From an uncultured Lachnospiraceae bacterium (GTDB lineage Bacteria > Bacillota_A > Clostridia > Lachnospirales > Lachnospiraceae), in the NCBI GenBank assembly GCA_900553635.1, contig USDU01000024.1:1-17344 (forward strand): a DNA stretch of 17,344 nucleotides, written 5' to 3'. The notes below the pieces were generated by a model. It was not told where the DNA came from, ran no database searches, and worked only from the letters and a program-made list of their open reading frames with translations. The first letter of the stretch is position 1. Each line of letters starts with the position of its first letter. Below are positions 1-7,240 of the stretch, in pieces. The position numbers and the translations under genes were made by a program.

Positions 1-2
1 AC

Positions 3-29
3 GGATATGCAGCCTGCGGCTGCATATCC
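3..29. repeat. Perfect 12-bp inverted repeat (hairpin) at window start
   Basis: The arms GGATATGCAGCC (3-14) and GGCTGCATATCC (18-29) are exact reverse complements separated by TGC. No T-tract follows, so it does not look like an intrinsic terminator. It is followed by a tandem CTATCG duplication at 45-56, immediately before the point where recognisable helicase sequence begins. It may mark a rearrangement or assembly junction. Confidence 0.7.
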
Positions 30-2429
30 CGCCCAAAGGATTACCTATCGCTATCGTTCGAGATGGTAGCGGCGGCCCAAGAGAGCAAACGGCTGGGCTT
101 GTGCCAAAAAAGTCTGTTTGTGGTCCCCAATCATCTGACGGAGCAATGGGCGAGCGAATACCTCCAGCTCTACCCCTCTGCCAATATTCTTGTGGCCACC
201 AAGAAGGACTTCGAGACCAAGAACCGCAAGAAGTTCTGCGGGCGCATTGCCACCGGCGACTACGATGCGGTCATCATTGGGCACAGCCAATTTGAAAAGA
301 TCCCCATGTCCCTGGAACGACAGCGTGCCATCCTGCAGCAACAGCTGGATGAAGTGCTGGACGGCATTTCTGAATTGAAGAAAAACCGTGGGGATAATTT
401 CTCCATCAAGCAGCTGGAGCGAACCAAGAAAACGGTCAAGCAGAAGCTGGACAAGCTCAATGACCAGTCCCGCAAGGATGATGTTGTGACCTTTGAAGAG
501 CTGGGCGTTGACCGTATCTTCATCGATGAGGCGCATTACTATAAAAACCTCGCCGCATTTACAAAAATGCGGAATGTGGGTAACATCAGCCAAACCGAGG
601 CCATGAAGTCCAGCGACCTGTATATGAAGTGCCGGTATCTGGACGAGCTGACCGGCGGCAGAGGCGTTGTGTTTGCCACCGGCACACCCATCTCCAACAG
701 CATGGTGGAGATGTACACCATGCAGAAGTATCTCCAGTACGGAGCGCTGCGCAGGAATGACCTTCTCCACTTCGATGCCTGGGCCTCCACCTTCGGTGAG
801 ACGGTGACAGCCATCGAACTCTCCCCGGAGGGCACGGGCTACCGCGCCAAAACGAGGTTTGCCAAGTTCTATAATCTACCGGAGCTCATGGCAATGTTCA
901 AGGAGACCGCAGATATTCAAACGGCGGATATGCTCAAGCTCCCCGTGCCGGAGGCCCATTACCACAGCGTTGTTTTGAAGCCATCGGAAACGCAAAAGGA
1001 AATGGTGGCCTCTCTTTCGGAACGAGCCGAGCGTGTCCGCAATAAGATGGTGGATTCCAGCGTGGACAACATGCTCCTCATCACCAATGACGGCAGAAAA
1101 CTTGCCTTGGATCAGCGGCTCATGAACGATATGCTCCCCGACAGCGAGACCAGCAAGGTTGGTGCCTGCGCCGATAATGTCTTTGACATCTGGCAGCGCA
1201 CCGCCGATCGGAAATCGACACAGATGGTATTCTGCGACTTGTCTACGCCCCACGGCGACGGCAAGTTCAATGTGTACGATGATCTCCGAAACAAGCTGAT
1301 TGCCAAGGGCGTTCCGGCAGAGGAAATCGCCTATATCCATACGGCAAACTCCGAGGCGCAAAAGAAAGAGTTGTTTGGCAAGGTGCGCTCTGGTCAGGTG
1401 CGGGTGCTCATCGGCTCTACGCAGAAAATGGGAGCCGGCACCAATGTGCAGACGAAGCTTGCGGCACTTCATCATTTGGATTGTCCGTGGCGACCGTCTG
1501 ACCTGCAGCAGCGGGAAGGACGAATCATCCGCCAGGGCAACGAAAACAGGGAGGTCGATATTTACACCTATGTCACGGAGAACACCTTCGACAGCTACCT
1601 GTATCAGTTGGTAGAATCCAAGCAGAAGTTCATTGGGCAGATCATGACCAGCAAGTCCCCGGTGCGCTCTGCGGAGGACATTGACGAAACCGCTCTGAGC
1701 TATGCGGAAATCAAGGCGCTGTGCGCCGGCAATCCCCACATCAAGGAGAAGATGGATCTGGACATTGATGTGTCCCGTCTGAAGCTGCTCAAGGCCAACC
1801 ATCTGAGCCAACGCTATTCGCTGGAGGATCAAATCCTGAAGGAGTTTCCGCAGAAAATCAAATCGTTGGAGCAGCGCATTGAGGGCTATAAAGCGGATAT
1901 TGACCAGCGAAAAAGAAATACCGAGCCCAACGAGGACGGCTTCTCTCCGATGTTTATGCCGGGCGGCACGGTAAGAGAAAAGAAGGCCGCCGGCGATGCT
2001 ATTCTCGGGCTTTGCAAGTCCATGACAAGCCCCAATCCGATTCCCATCGGTCAGTACCGAGGCTTTGATATGGAGCTGTCCTTCGATACCTTCAGCCGGG
2101 AATATAAAATCACGCTGATTCACCAGCTGCGGCATACGGTCACGCTGGGCTCGGACGTCTTCGGCAATATTCAGCGACTGGATAACACCCTCGGTGCTTT
2201 TGAGGAACGAATGGCGGCGTGTGTCGAGCAGCTGGAGAATACGCGGGTTCAGCTTGAAAATGCAAAGGCAGAGGTACAGAAGCCATTCCCCCAGGAGGAA
2301 GAACTGAAAACGGCCCGTCTGAACGAGCTGAACGCCCTGCTCAATCTGGACAAGAAGGAGAATGAGATCGTGGACGGTGAGCGAGGTGAGGAGGAGCCGC
2401 AGCGCACTTCAAGTGATAGGGAAAGATAA
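3..2429 (+). CDS. SNF2-family DEAD/DEAH-type helicase, C-terminal part (5' truncated or rearranged)
   Basis: This is the C-terminal part of the very large SNF2-like helicase (often a helicase/methyltransferase polyprotein) carried by Clostridia ICEs; it probably remodels or protects element DNA. Counting from the Met at 63, motif II DEAH is at residues 155-158 (FIDEAH), motif III is FATGTPISNS near 204, motif V is GAGTNVQ, and motif VI is QQREGRIIRQGN. The C-terminal 200 residues are charged and probably coiled coil. The frame is open from position 3 to the window edge, but only the FEM of the expected GAGKTFEM Walker A region is present; the roughly 17 codons before it do not resemble the family. 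The Met at 63 has no ribosome binding site and is an internal residue, not a start. Helicase identity is secure from motifs; the 5' end is uncertain. Confidence 0.85.
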   Translation, partial: GYAACGCISRPKDYLSLSFEMVAAAQESKRLGLCQKSLFVVPNHLTEQWASEYLQLYPSANILVATKKDFETKNRKKFCGRIATGDYDAVIIGHSQFEKIPMSLERQRAILQQQLDEVLDGISELKKNRGDNFSIKQLERTKKTVKQKLDKLNDQSRKDDVVTFEELGVDRIFIDEAHYYKNLAAFTKMRNVGNISQTEAMKSSDLYMKCRYLDELTGGRGVVFATGTPISNSMVEMYTMQKYLQYGALRRNDLLHFDAWASTFGETVTAIELSPEGTGYRAKTRFAKFYNLPELMAMFKETADIQTADMLKLPVPEAHYHSVVLKPSETQKEMVASLSERAERVRNKMVDSSVDNMLLITNDGRKLALDQRLMNDMLPDSETSKVGACADNVFDIWQRTADRKSTQMVFCDLSTPHGDGKFNVYDDLRNKLIAKGVPAEEIAYIHTANSEAQKKELFGKVRSGQVRVLIGSTQKMGAGTNVQTKLAALHHLDCPWRPSDLQQREGRIIRQGNENREVDIYTYVTENTFDSYLYQLVESKQKFIGQIMTSKSPVRSAEDIDETALSYAEIKALCAGNPHIKEKMDLDIDVSRLKLLKANHLSQRYSLEDQILKEFPQKIKSLEQRIEGYKADIDQRKRNTEPNEDGFSPMFMPGGTVREKKAAGDAILGLCKSMTSPNPIPIGQYRGFDMELSFDTFSREYKITLIHQLRHTVTLGSDVFGNIQRLDNTLGAFEERMAACVEQLENTRVQLENAKAEVQKPFPQEEELKTARLNELNALLNLDKKENEIVDGERGEEEPQRTSSDRER

Positions 2430-2445
2430 AACCGAATTTGCACAA

Positions 2446-2474
2446 TTGCGGTGGCGAGCATTTGAGGATACAAT
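2446..2474 (+). promoter_or_regulatory. Candidate sigma-A promoter
   Basis: TTGCGG (2446-2451) and TACAAT (2469-2474) are spaced by 17 bp in the gap after the helicase stop. It would drive the small-protein gene at 2504 and the cargo genes after it. Only the hexamer match supports it; there is no experimental or comparative evidence here. Confidence 0.4.
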
Positions 2475-2503
2475 AAACACAGAAAAGAATGGAGGTGCTG
2501 CAA

Positions 2504-2659
2504 ATGCTTCGCCGTAAAGCTGAGAAACGAATTGTTGAGCTGTCCCCTGACGAGGCGCGGCTGTTGCGGGAAGCGCTTCTTGCTTTTCGCAACAAGCTAC
2601 TTTCTGCCGGAAAGCCAACAGAGGATGTGAACGAGTTGATTATCAAGGTGATGAAATGA
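2504..2659 (+). CDS. Small conserved ICE protein (51 aa), paralog of the gene at 10802
   Basis: The predicted 51-residue protein starts at an ATG 7 nt after GGAGGTG. It is mostly helical and charged. Its C-terminal half (FRNKLLSAGKPTEDVNELI then IKV) matches the 63-aa protein at 10802-10993 (FRNDLLRDEKPTEDINDLI then LKV), so the two are paralogs within one element. It lies directly upstream of the metallophosphoesterase gene, whose ribosome binding site overlaps this stop codon, so they are probably cotranscribed from the candidate promoter at 2446. Function unknown; no catalytic residues are apparent. The real-gene call rests on the good ribosome binding site and the paralogy. Confidence 0.7.
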   Translation: MLRRKAEKRIVELSPDEARLLREALLAFRNKLLSAGKPTEDVNELIIKVMK

Positions 2660-2671
2660 GGAGGAGCGCGT

Positions 2672-3271
2672 TTGGCAAACTTTTATATTTCCGATCTGCA
2701 TATCGGGCATGAAAATATTCTGCGGTTTGATAACAGACCGTTTGCGGATGTCAATGAGATGAATAACAAGCTCATAGAGAATTGGAACGCCAGAGTACGC
2801 AGCGATGACACAGTATACATCCTTGGCGATTTCATCTGGGCAAAAGAAAGCGAGTGGCTATCCATTGTTGGTTCACTTGCCGGCAATAAGGTGCTGATAC
2901 GGGGCAATCACGATCCCAAGCAATTCAGCGCCGCCACAAGGCGCATGTTTCAGGAAATCACGGATTTGAAGGAAATCAAGGACAGCGGCAAGCATGTTGT
3001 GATGTGTCATTATCCAATCCCATTCTTCCGTGCAGGTTTTGCCCCAACTGCGTTCATGCTCTACGGTCATGTCCATCAGACGATTGAATACGAGTATATC
3101 GCAAAGCTCCGGCGTGAGGTAAAGGCAAACGCTACCGGTTACGGCACACCGAACGGGAACTTCATCAATGTCGGTTGCATGATGCCGTATATGGACTATA
3201 CGCCGAGAACACTGGATGAGATTATAGAAGGAGATGCAAGGTATCATGAAGAAAATCCCGACGCTCTTTGA
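2672..3271 (+). CDS. Calcineurin-like metallophosphoesterase
   Basis: A compact 199-aa phosphoesterase with the full two-metal signature: D8-x-H10 (SDLHIGH), G52-D53, G78-N-H80-D (GNHD), H113 (CHYP) and GHVH at 132-135. The family hydrolyses phosphomono- or diesters, including nucleotide and nucleic-acid ends; the substrate here cannot be told. The start is TTG at 2672, chosen because AGGAGGAG lies 5 nt upstream and the preceding stop sits just before. Similar genes are often followed by an RNA-ligase gene, and a remnant resembling the start of one overlaps the 3' end here (3246). The original pair may have been an RNA or DNA end-repair module, now broken. It is probably cargo rather than part of the transfer machinery. 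Confidence 0.9.
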   Translation: MANFYISDLHIGHENILRFDNRPFADVNEMNNKLIENWNARVRSDDTVYILGDFIWAKESEWLSIVGSLAGNKVLIRGNHDPKQFSAATRRMFQEITDLKEIKDSGKHVVMCHYPIPFFRAGFAPTAFMLYGHVHQTIEYEYIAKLRREVKANATGYGTPNGNFINVGCMMPYMDYTPRTLDEIIEGDARYHEENPDAL

Positions 3272-3314
3272 GCGGGTATTTGATACATACATTGTCTCCG
3301 TGTGGATGATCTGA
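3246..3314 (+). pseudogene. Possible N-terminal remnant of an RNA-ligase (DUF5565/DRB0094-like) gene
   Basis: An ATG at 3246, inside the end of the phosphoesterase gene, opens a 22-codon frame beginning MKKIPTLFERVFD and then diverges to a TGA at 3312. From memory, that opening strongly resembles the N-terminus of ATP-dependent RNA-ligase-like proteins commonly encoded right after a metallophosphoesterase in phages and ICEs. The rest of the ligase is absent: a terminator-like element and another gene follow. I read it as the stub left after a deletion. A chance short frame is possible, since only about 12 residues match. Confidence 0.4.
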
Positions 3315-3344
3315 TTTCGACCCAAAACCAAATAATCTTTACGC

Positions 3345-3381
3345 AGCCGCTTGGTTTCCAAGAGAAATCAGGCGGCTTTTT
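3345..3381 (+). terminator. Terminator or attenuator-like structure upstream of the membrane protein gene
   Basis: AGCCGC (3345-3350) pairs with GCGGCT (3372-3377), enclosing a TTGG/CCAA mini-hairpin, and is followed by TTTTT (3377-3381). An upstream AAACCAA (3325-3331) is complementary to TTGGTTT (3351-3357), giving a possible alternative fold. It lies between the broken ligase stub and the ribosome binding site of the next gene, so it could end the upstream transcript or attenuate the downstream gene. The long internal loop makes the stem moderate. Confidence 0.5.
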
Positions 3382-3405
3382 CTATGGAGGGAGTGATTTT
3401 ATGAT

Positions 3406-3900
3406 ATGGGAAGCCTAATCTACTATGCTGTGCTGTTCCTTGCAAAGGTGCTTGACAATGCACTCAGCACAACAAAGACAATACTGATTCAAAGAAGTCG
3501 GTGGCTGCTTGCCGGGATTGCGGTGGTACTGTCCGACTTTATCTATTTCTGGCTGACAAAGAGAATTGTTTCAGGTGACAACAATTGGGCGATTCTCATC
3601 GTCTCTCTTGCTGGCGGCATGGGCTGTGCACTTGCCTGCCTGTTCAGCGAGAAGTTGTCAAAGGACAGAACCTATGTAAATGTGATCATGTCGGACAATC
3701 TCAGAGCTATGCAAAATTTCCGGGACTTTCTGGCTGCGCATCACATAACAAATGTGGCTGCCGATACCTATACCTTGGACTGGAGCAAGAAAACCATCTC
3801 CATAACCGCATACCCGGAAACCAAAGCACAATCACGCCTGATCACGGAATATATCGAAAACAGTCCGCTGAAATTCAAGCGTGTTGTTCATAAAACATAA
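3406..3900 (+). CDS. UPF0316/DUF5698-like membrane protein
   Basis: This 164-aa protein has about three hydrophobic segments in its first 80 residues (roughly 4-22, 32-52 and 60-80), followed by a soluble C-terminal domain of about 80 residues. The layout and the opening (LIYYAVLFLAKVLDNALST) resemble UPF0316/DUF5698 proteins, inner-membrane proteins of unknown function often found on mobile elements. The ATG at 3406 is used because the nearby ATG at 3401 closes after five codons; GGAGGGAG lies about 11 nt upstream, slightly far. A terminator-like structure sits just before it, so its expression may be set separately. Probably cargo. The family call is from memory of sequence pattern and is moderate. 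Confidence 0.65.
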   Translation: MGSLIYYAVLFLAKVLDNALSTTKTILIQRSRWLLAGIAVVLSDFIYFWLTKRIVSGDNNWAILIVSLAGGMGCALACLFSEKLSKDRTYVNVIMSDNLRAMQNFRDFLAAHHITNVAADTYTLDWSKKTISITAYPETKAQSRLITEYIENSPLKFKRVVHKT

Positions 3901-3915
3901 TAGGAGGAAAGCAAA

Positions 3916-4254
3916 ATGACAAACGAAGAACTGAACACCGCTTTATATAAGAAGGTGTTCGCAGAACAGGAGAAGTATCGGGAGTGGCTGCTTTCCCAGC
4001 CGCCCGACGAAATCCTGAACCACTGCTACGAGTACACGGTACGGGAGGACATCGTGCTGGCACTGGAGGAATACGACCTATCCGATAAGCAGTGCAAGGC
4101 ACTCCTGAAGTCGCCCAGGCCCCTTGCGGATGTGTTCAAGGACTTCGAAAAGCGGGAGACCGACCACATGGACAACATCCGTGACACCATCGAGTGCCGA
4201 GCCAATGCGGTCATCCGGGCCGATTTTCTGAGAGACCGGCGTGAAGCGAGGTGA
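3916..4254 (+). CDS. DUF3848 family protein
   Basis: A 112-aa soluble, acidic, largely helical protein. The segment EQEKYREWLLSQPPDEIL followed by YEYTVREDIVLALEE is the hallmark of DUF3848 proteins from Clostridia ICEs; function unknown. In relatives this domain is often fused to or beside other ICE accessory domains such as DUF3849. The start at 3916 has AGGAGG about 7 nt upstream. It sits 6 nt before the DUF3991-TOPRIM gene, whose ribosome binding site overlaps this stop, so the two are translated from one message. With it the standard ICE gene order resumes after the cargo patch at 2660-3900. Confidence 0.8.
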   Translation: MTNEELNTALYKKVFAEQEKYREWLLSQPPDEILNHCYEYTVREDIVLALEEYDLSDKQCKALLKSPRPLADVFKDFEKRETDHMDNIRDTIECRANAVIRADFLRDRREAR

Positions 4255-4260
4255 TGCCCT

Positions 4261-5205
4261 ATGCGCTATATTGCAGCGGAGGATATTGCCAAGGCCAAGG
4301 AAATGGATCTTTTGACTTACCTCCGCAATTATGAACCGCAGGAGCTTGTCCATGTATCCGGAAACACCTACTGCACCAGAGAGCATGACTCCCTGCGAAT
4401 CAGCAACGGAAAGTGGTGCTGGTTCTCTCAGGGTATCGGCGGCAGATCGGCGCTGGACTATCTCATCAAGGTAAAGGGCATCCCTTTCACGCAGGCAGCA
4501 GAAATCATTCTCGGACGGGAGGCAGAAAAGCCTCCCGTTTTCTATTGCCAGAAGGAACGAAGACACACGGAGCTGCTGATGCCGGAGCTGTCCGAAACGA
4601 CAGAACAGGTGGAGAAATATCTGTACGGTCGAGGGATTCATCCGGTCATCATTCACTACTGCATAGAGAACAAGCTGCTCTTTGAGTCAGCAGATTTCCA
4701 CAATGCGGTGTTTGTCGGGCATGACAAGGACGGTAAAGCGAGATATGGTGCTCTGCGCAGCACCGTCAGCAGCTATAAGGGCGAGCTGACCGGCAGCGAC
4801 AAGCACTTCTCTTTTTTCTTGGAGGGAAAGCCGAATGCGGAGCACATTCATGTGTTTGAATCCGCCATTGACCTGCTAAGCTTTGCAACCTTGACGCTGC
4901 TTGCCGGGCGCGACTGGAAAAGCGAAACCTATTTGTCTTTAGCTGGTGTGTTTCAGACTAAACGAGAGAATGTTGTGCCGGTGGCCTTGAGCAGATTTCT
5001 TGACGAGCACCCATCCGTCCGCAAAATCCATCTTCATTTGGATAACGATGCCGTCGGTCGAGGTGCTGTGAAAGGAATTGTTGGCGGACTGCAAGGAAGG
5101 TATCAGGTCTATGACGAGCCGCCCTCCCGTGGGAAAGATGTGAATGACGAGCTGAAAATCCGTGTAGGACTTATGAGAGAAAGAAAGGAGCGGGAACGCA
5201 CATGA
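4261..5205 (+). CDS. DUF3991 and TOPRIM domain protein (primase-like)
   Basis: A 314-aa protein. Residues 35-75 resemble the DnaG CHC2-type fold (RISNGKWCWFSQGIGGRSAL) without a clear full set of zinc ligands; DUF3991 lies around 110-190. A C-terminal TOPRIM domain has its glutamate at E200 (HVFESAIDLL) and the aspartate pair at D261-x-D263 (LHLDNDAVGR), with GKDVNDEL near 291. TOPRIM domains bind metal for nucleotidyl or DNA cleavage-religation chemistry, so a role in priming or processing transferred DNA is likely. It overlaps the next start by ATGA at 5202. A terminator-shaped hairpin (4515-4541) lies inside the linker before DUF3991. Confidence 0.85.
   Translation: MRYIAAEDIAKAKEMDLLTYLRNYEPQELVHVSGNTYCTREHDSLRISNGKWCWFSQGIGGRSALDYLIKVKGIPFTQAAEIILGREAEKPPVFYCQKERRHTELLMPELSETTEQVEKYLYGRGIHPVIIHYCIENKLLFESADFHNAVFVGHDKDGKARYGALRSTVSSYKGELTGSDKHFSFFLEGKPNAEHIHVFESAIDLLSFATLTLLAGRDWKSETYLSLAGVFQTKRENVVPVALSRFLDEHPSVRKIHLHLDNDAVGRGAVKGIVGGLQGRYQVYDEPPSRGKDVNDELKIRVGLMRERKERERT
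4515..4541 (+). terminator. Intragenic terminator-like hairpin within the TOPRIM gene
   Basis: ACGGGAGGC (4515-4523) and GCCTCCCGT (4530-4538) form a perfect 9-bp GC-rich stem around the A-rich loop AGAAAA, and the 3' arm runs into TTTTC. The geometry fits an intrinsic terminator with a short T-tract. It falls in the coding region between the N-terminal domain and DUF3991. Confidence 0.5.
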
Positions 5206-5924
5206 ACATTGCAATTTATCAGATCGACCCGGACCGGGACGAGAACAATGTGGCCTTCTTGAACTACGAAAATCTGGAGCGCTTTCAGGGCTCTGCCGCG
5301 CTTCGCAGCGAGATCTACGACAAGGTGTTTGAGGGCGAGGTGGAATGCGGTACCCTGGAAGAAGTGTACCAGATGTTCAACCTTGACCATCCGGACGGAT
5401 ACCGGGGCAGGTCCCTTTCCGTTTCGGATGTGGTTGAGGTCGTAGGTGAGGAAAAATCCACCTTCCATTTCTGCGACAGTATCGGCTTTCGGGAAGTGGA
5501 TTTTGACCCCGATATGACCGAGCCCCTGAAAGAGAAGAAAATCAAAGTGGTGCTCTGTGAACCGGGCAAGGTCGCCAGAGTTGCAGAGATCGGAACGGAG
5601 CTTTCCGATTTGCAAAGGGTGGTCGGCGGGCTGATCGAGCCCTATTATCCCTTTGAAGAGCAGGTCTGCATCGTCTGCAACGATGAGGGCAAGTACAACG
5701 GCATGCGGCCCTGTCGAGCCATCTACGGAGAAGACAGGGAGATGATGGACATTATCTTCGGCCCCTTTTTCATCTGCGATTGCAGCACGCCGTACTTTGG
5801 CTCTCTCAACAAGGAGCAGCTGGAACGCTACACGAAGCAGTTCCAGAATCCGGAGCGCTTCTTTCGGGTCGACGGGGAAATTAAGGCCGTTCCCTATAAG
5901 CCCGAAAAGGACCACGAGCGCTGA
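5202..5924 (+). CDS. YodL and DUF3846 domain protein
   Basis: A 240-aa soluble protein. Residues 1 to about 90 (IYQIDPDRDENNVAFLNYE, then SVSDVVEV) match the YodL-like domain; residues 112-205 (VVLCEPGKVARVAEIGTEL, then LIEPYYPFEEQVCIVCNDEG) match DUF3846. Both are frequent in Firmicutes ICEs and have no proven biochemical role; no catalytic residues are evident. The start ATG overlaps the upstream TGA (ATGA), so translation is coupled to the TOPRIM protein. It is followed 13 nt later by the ParM-like gene. Domain calls are from remembered family signatures and are fairly secure. Confidence 0.8.
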   Translation: MNIAIYQIDPDRDENNVAFLNYENLERFQGSAALRSEIYDKVFEGEVECGTLEEVYQMFNLDHPDGYRGRSLSVSDVVEVVGEEKSTFHFCDSIGFREVDFDPDMTEPLKEKKIKVVLCEPGKVARVAEIGTELSDLQRVVGGLIEPYYPFEEQVCIVCNDEGKYNGMRPCRAIYGEDREMMDIIFGPFFICDCSTPYFGSLNKEQLERYTKQFQNPERFFRVDGEIKAVPYKPEKDHER

Positions 5925-5937
5925 TGGAGGTGATGAC

Positions 5938-6861
5938 ATGAAGATGATCGACGATGTAATCATAATCGGAATCGACAGCGGCTACGGCAATATCAAAACC
6001 GCAAACTGCTGCTTCCCGGCAAGCGTTTCCACCTATGCCAAGGAGCCGGTGTTCAAAGAAAATCTGCTTGTCTTTGAAAGCAAGTTCTACCTGATCGGTG
6101 AAGGGCACAAGGAGTTCCTTGCGGATAAGACGAAAGATTTGGACTACTATGTACTGGCGCTTGCGGCCATCGCGCGGGAACTGAATATCCGAAAAATGAC
6201 CTGCGGCAAAATCAGAATTGCGGCAGGTCTTCCTCTTACCTGGGTCAGTGGTCAGCGGGACGAGTTCAGGGACTATCTGATGCAGAACAAAGCCGTAGAC
6301 TTCTCGTTCCGAAATGTTTCCTACCATGTGGAGATTGTGGGCGTGGATGTATTTCCCCAGGGCTTTGCGGCGGTGGCAGACCGGCTTTCTGACTTTCGGG
6401 GCGTAAACATGATCTGCGATATTGGGAACGGCACCATGAATATCATGTTCATCAATGACAAAAAGCCGGTTTCCGGGAATATGTTTACGGAGAAATACGG
6501 TACGCACCAGTGCCTGCTGGCCGTGCGGGAGAATGTCATGCGTGCGCATCACACCACCGTGGATGAGGCGATTATCAACAGGGTGTTCCGCTTCGGTACG
6601 GCAGAAATTAAGGAGGATTATCTGAAAACCATTACCGACACGGCCACTGATTATGTGGAGGGCATTTTTCAGAGACTTCGTGAGCACGAGTACAACCCGG
6701 AGCTGATGAGGCTGTATGTTCTCGGCGGCGGCAGCTGCCTGATCCGCAACTTCGGTGTGTACGATGCTTCCCGTGTGACCATCAACGATGACATCTGCGC
6801 CACGGCGAAGGGGTATGAATATCTCGCACAGCTGAGCTTTAGGAGAGGAACACCACAATGA
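5938..6861 (+). CDS. parM: ParM/StbA-like actin ATPase (segregation)
   Basis: A 307-aa actin-fold ATPase. Phosphate-1 loop GIDSGYGNIKTA spans residues 11-22, phosphate-2 loop CDIGNGTMNI spans 160-169, and the adenosine motif VLGGGSCLI is at 261-269. ParM proteins polymerise into filaments that push plasmid copies apart, aided by a DNA-binding ParR. The start at 5938 is preferred: GGAGGTGA lies just upstream and the protein then begins close to the phosphate-1 loop; the frame extends further upstream, but only as overlap with the previous gene. Its ATGA overlap with the next small gene supports a parM-parR pair. In an ICE this would stabilise the excised circular form. An imperfect hairpin (6198-6229) lies inside the gene with only a weak T/C-rich tail. 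Confidence 0.85.
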   Translation: MKMIDDVIIIGIDSGYGNIKTANCCFPASVSTYAKEPVFKENLLVFESKFYLIGEGHKEFLADKTKDLDYYVLALAAIARELNIRKMTCGKIRIAAGLPLTWVSGQRDEFRDYLMQNKAVDFSFRNVSYHVEIVGVDVFPQGFAAVADRLSDFRGVNMICDIGNGTMNIMFINDKKPVSGNMFTEKYGTHQCLLAVRENVMRAHHTTVDEAIINRVFRFGTAEIKEDYLKTITDTATDYVEGIFQRLREHEYNPELMRLYVLGGGSCLIRNFGVYDASRVTINDDICATAKGYEYLAQLSFRRGTPQ

Positions 6862-7136
6862 GCTATAAGCGAATCAGCATCCGGTTTAATTTGGACATCG
6901 AGGATGAAAGAAACGCATGGGAACTGCTGCATAGCAGCAGCTGTGGGCCGATCAACAAAGAAGTGATTGATTCAATCAATACCGCACACAAGCTTTCGAC
7001 CCTTGAGGCTCTTTTGAGAAAGGTTATTTCAGAAGAACTTCGTAATATTTCACTCCACATTCCTTTTGAGCCGGATACGGATTCTGCATCTGATGAGAAC
7101 GAAAGTAGCATCATGGATTTCCTCGAAAGCTTCTAA
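6858..7136 (+). CDS. Small ParR-like segregation partner (putative)
   Basis: A 92-aa protein starting at an ATG that overlaps the ParM-like stop (ATGA). The N-terminus (KRISIRFNLDIEDERNAWELL) has the beta-strand-then-helix pattern of ribbon-helix-helix DNA-binding proteins, and the C-terminus is acidic and Ser-rich, as in ParR tails that contact ParM. No strong sequence signature was recognised; the ParR role is inferred from position, size and pattern. The gene is more AT-rich than its neighbours. Two exact 19-bp repeats begin directly after its stop codon and could be its binding sites. Confidence 0.6.
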   Translation: MSYKRISIRFNLDIEDERNAWELLHSSSCGPINKEVIDSINTAHKLSTLEALLRKVISEELRNISLHIPFEPDTDSASDENESSIMDFLESF

Positions 7137-7197
7137 TGGCATCAATTTGGAGCCAATTTCAGCTATCTTTATACACCGTGGCATCAATTTGGAGCCA
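7137..7197. repeat. Two exact 19-bp direct repeats (possible centromere or IS end remnant)
   Basis: TGGCATCAATTTGGAGCCA occurs at 7137-7155 and again at 7179-7197, with starts 42 bp apart (about four helical turns). Each copy is itself an imperfect dyad (TGGC...GCCA). Their position right after the ParR-like gene suggests protein-binding sites such as a parC-type centromere. Alternatively, spaced repeats of this type resemble the multiple terminal repeats of IS21-family elements, and this could be an IS end fragment. Confidence 0.75.
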
Positions 7198-7240
7198 CAT
7201 GAACAGGGATACTTTCTTCGGCCTGTCAGATGACCCGTAG

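Noticed and set aside
553..572. Perfect 8-bp hairpin in the helicase gene (CCGCATTT/AAATGCGG)
   Set aside because: No T-tract on the coding strand; it may be chance or weak on the - strand.
876..2135. 419-codon open frame on the - strand opposite the helicase
   Set aside because: Same reason: shadow of a conserved coding region, no recognisable protein features.
2580..2593. GAAGCGCTTC palindrome in the small gene at 2504
   Set aside because: No loop and no T-tract; short palindromes like this occur by chance.
5797..5937. Upstream extension of the ParM-like frame inside the previous gene
   Set aside because: The extension has no family similarity, and a good ribosome binding site sits before the ATG at 5938.
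6198..6229. Imperfect hairpin inside the ParM-like gene with TTCCTCTT after it
   Set aside because: The stem has a G-G mismatch and the tail is not a T-tract; not counted among the terminator-like set.
5109..6858. Long - strand frames opposite the YodL/DUF3846 and ParM-like genes
   Set aside because: Shadows of genes with clear motifs on the + strand.
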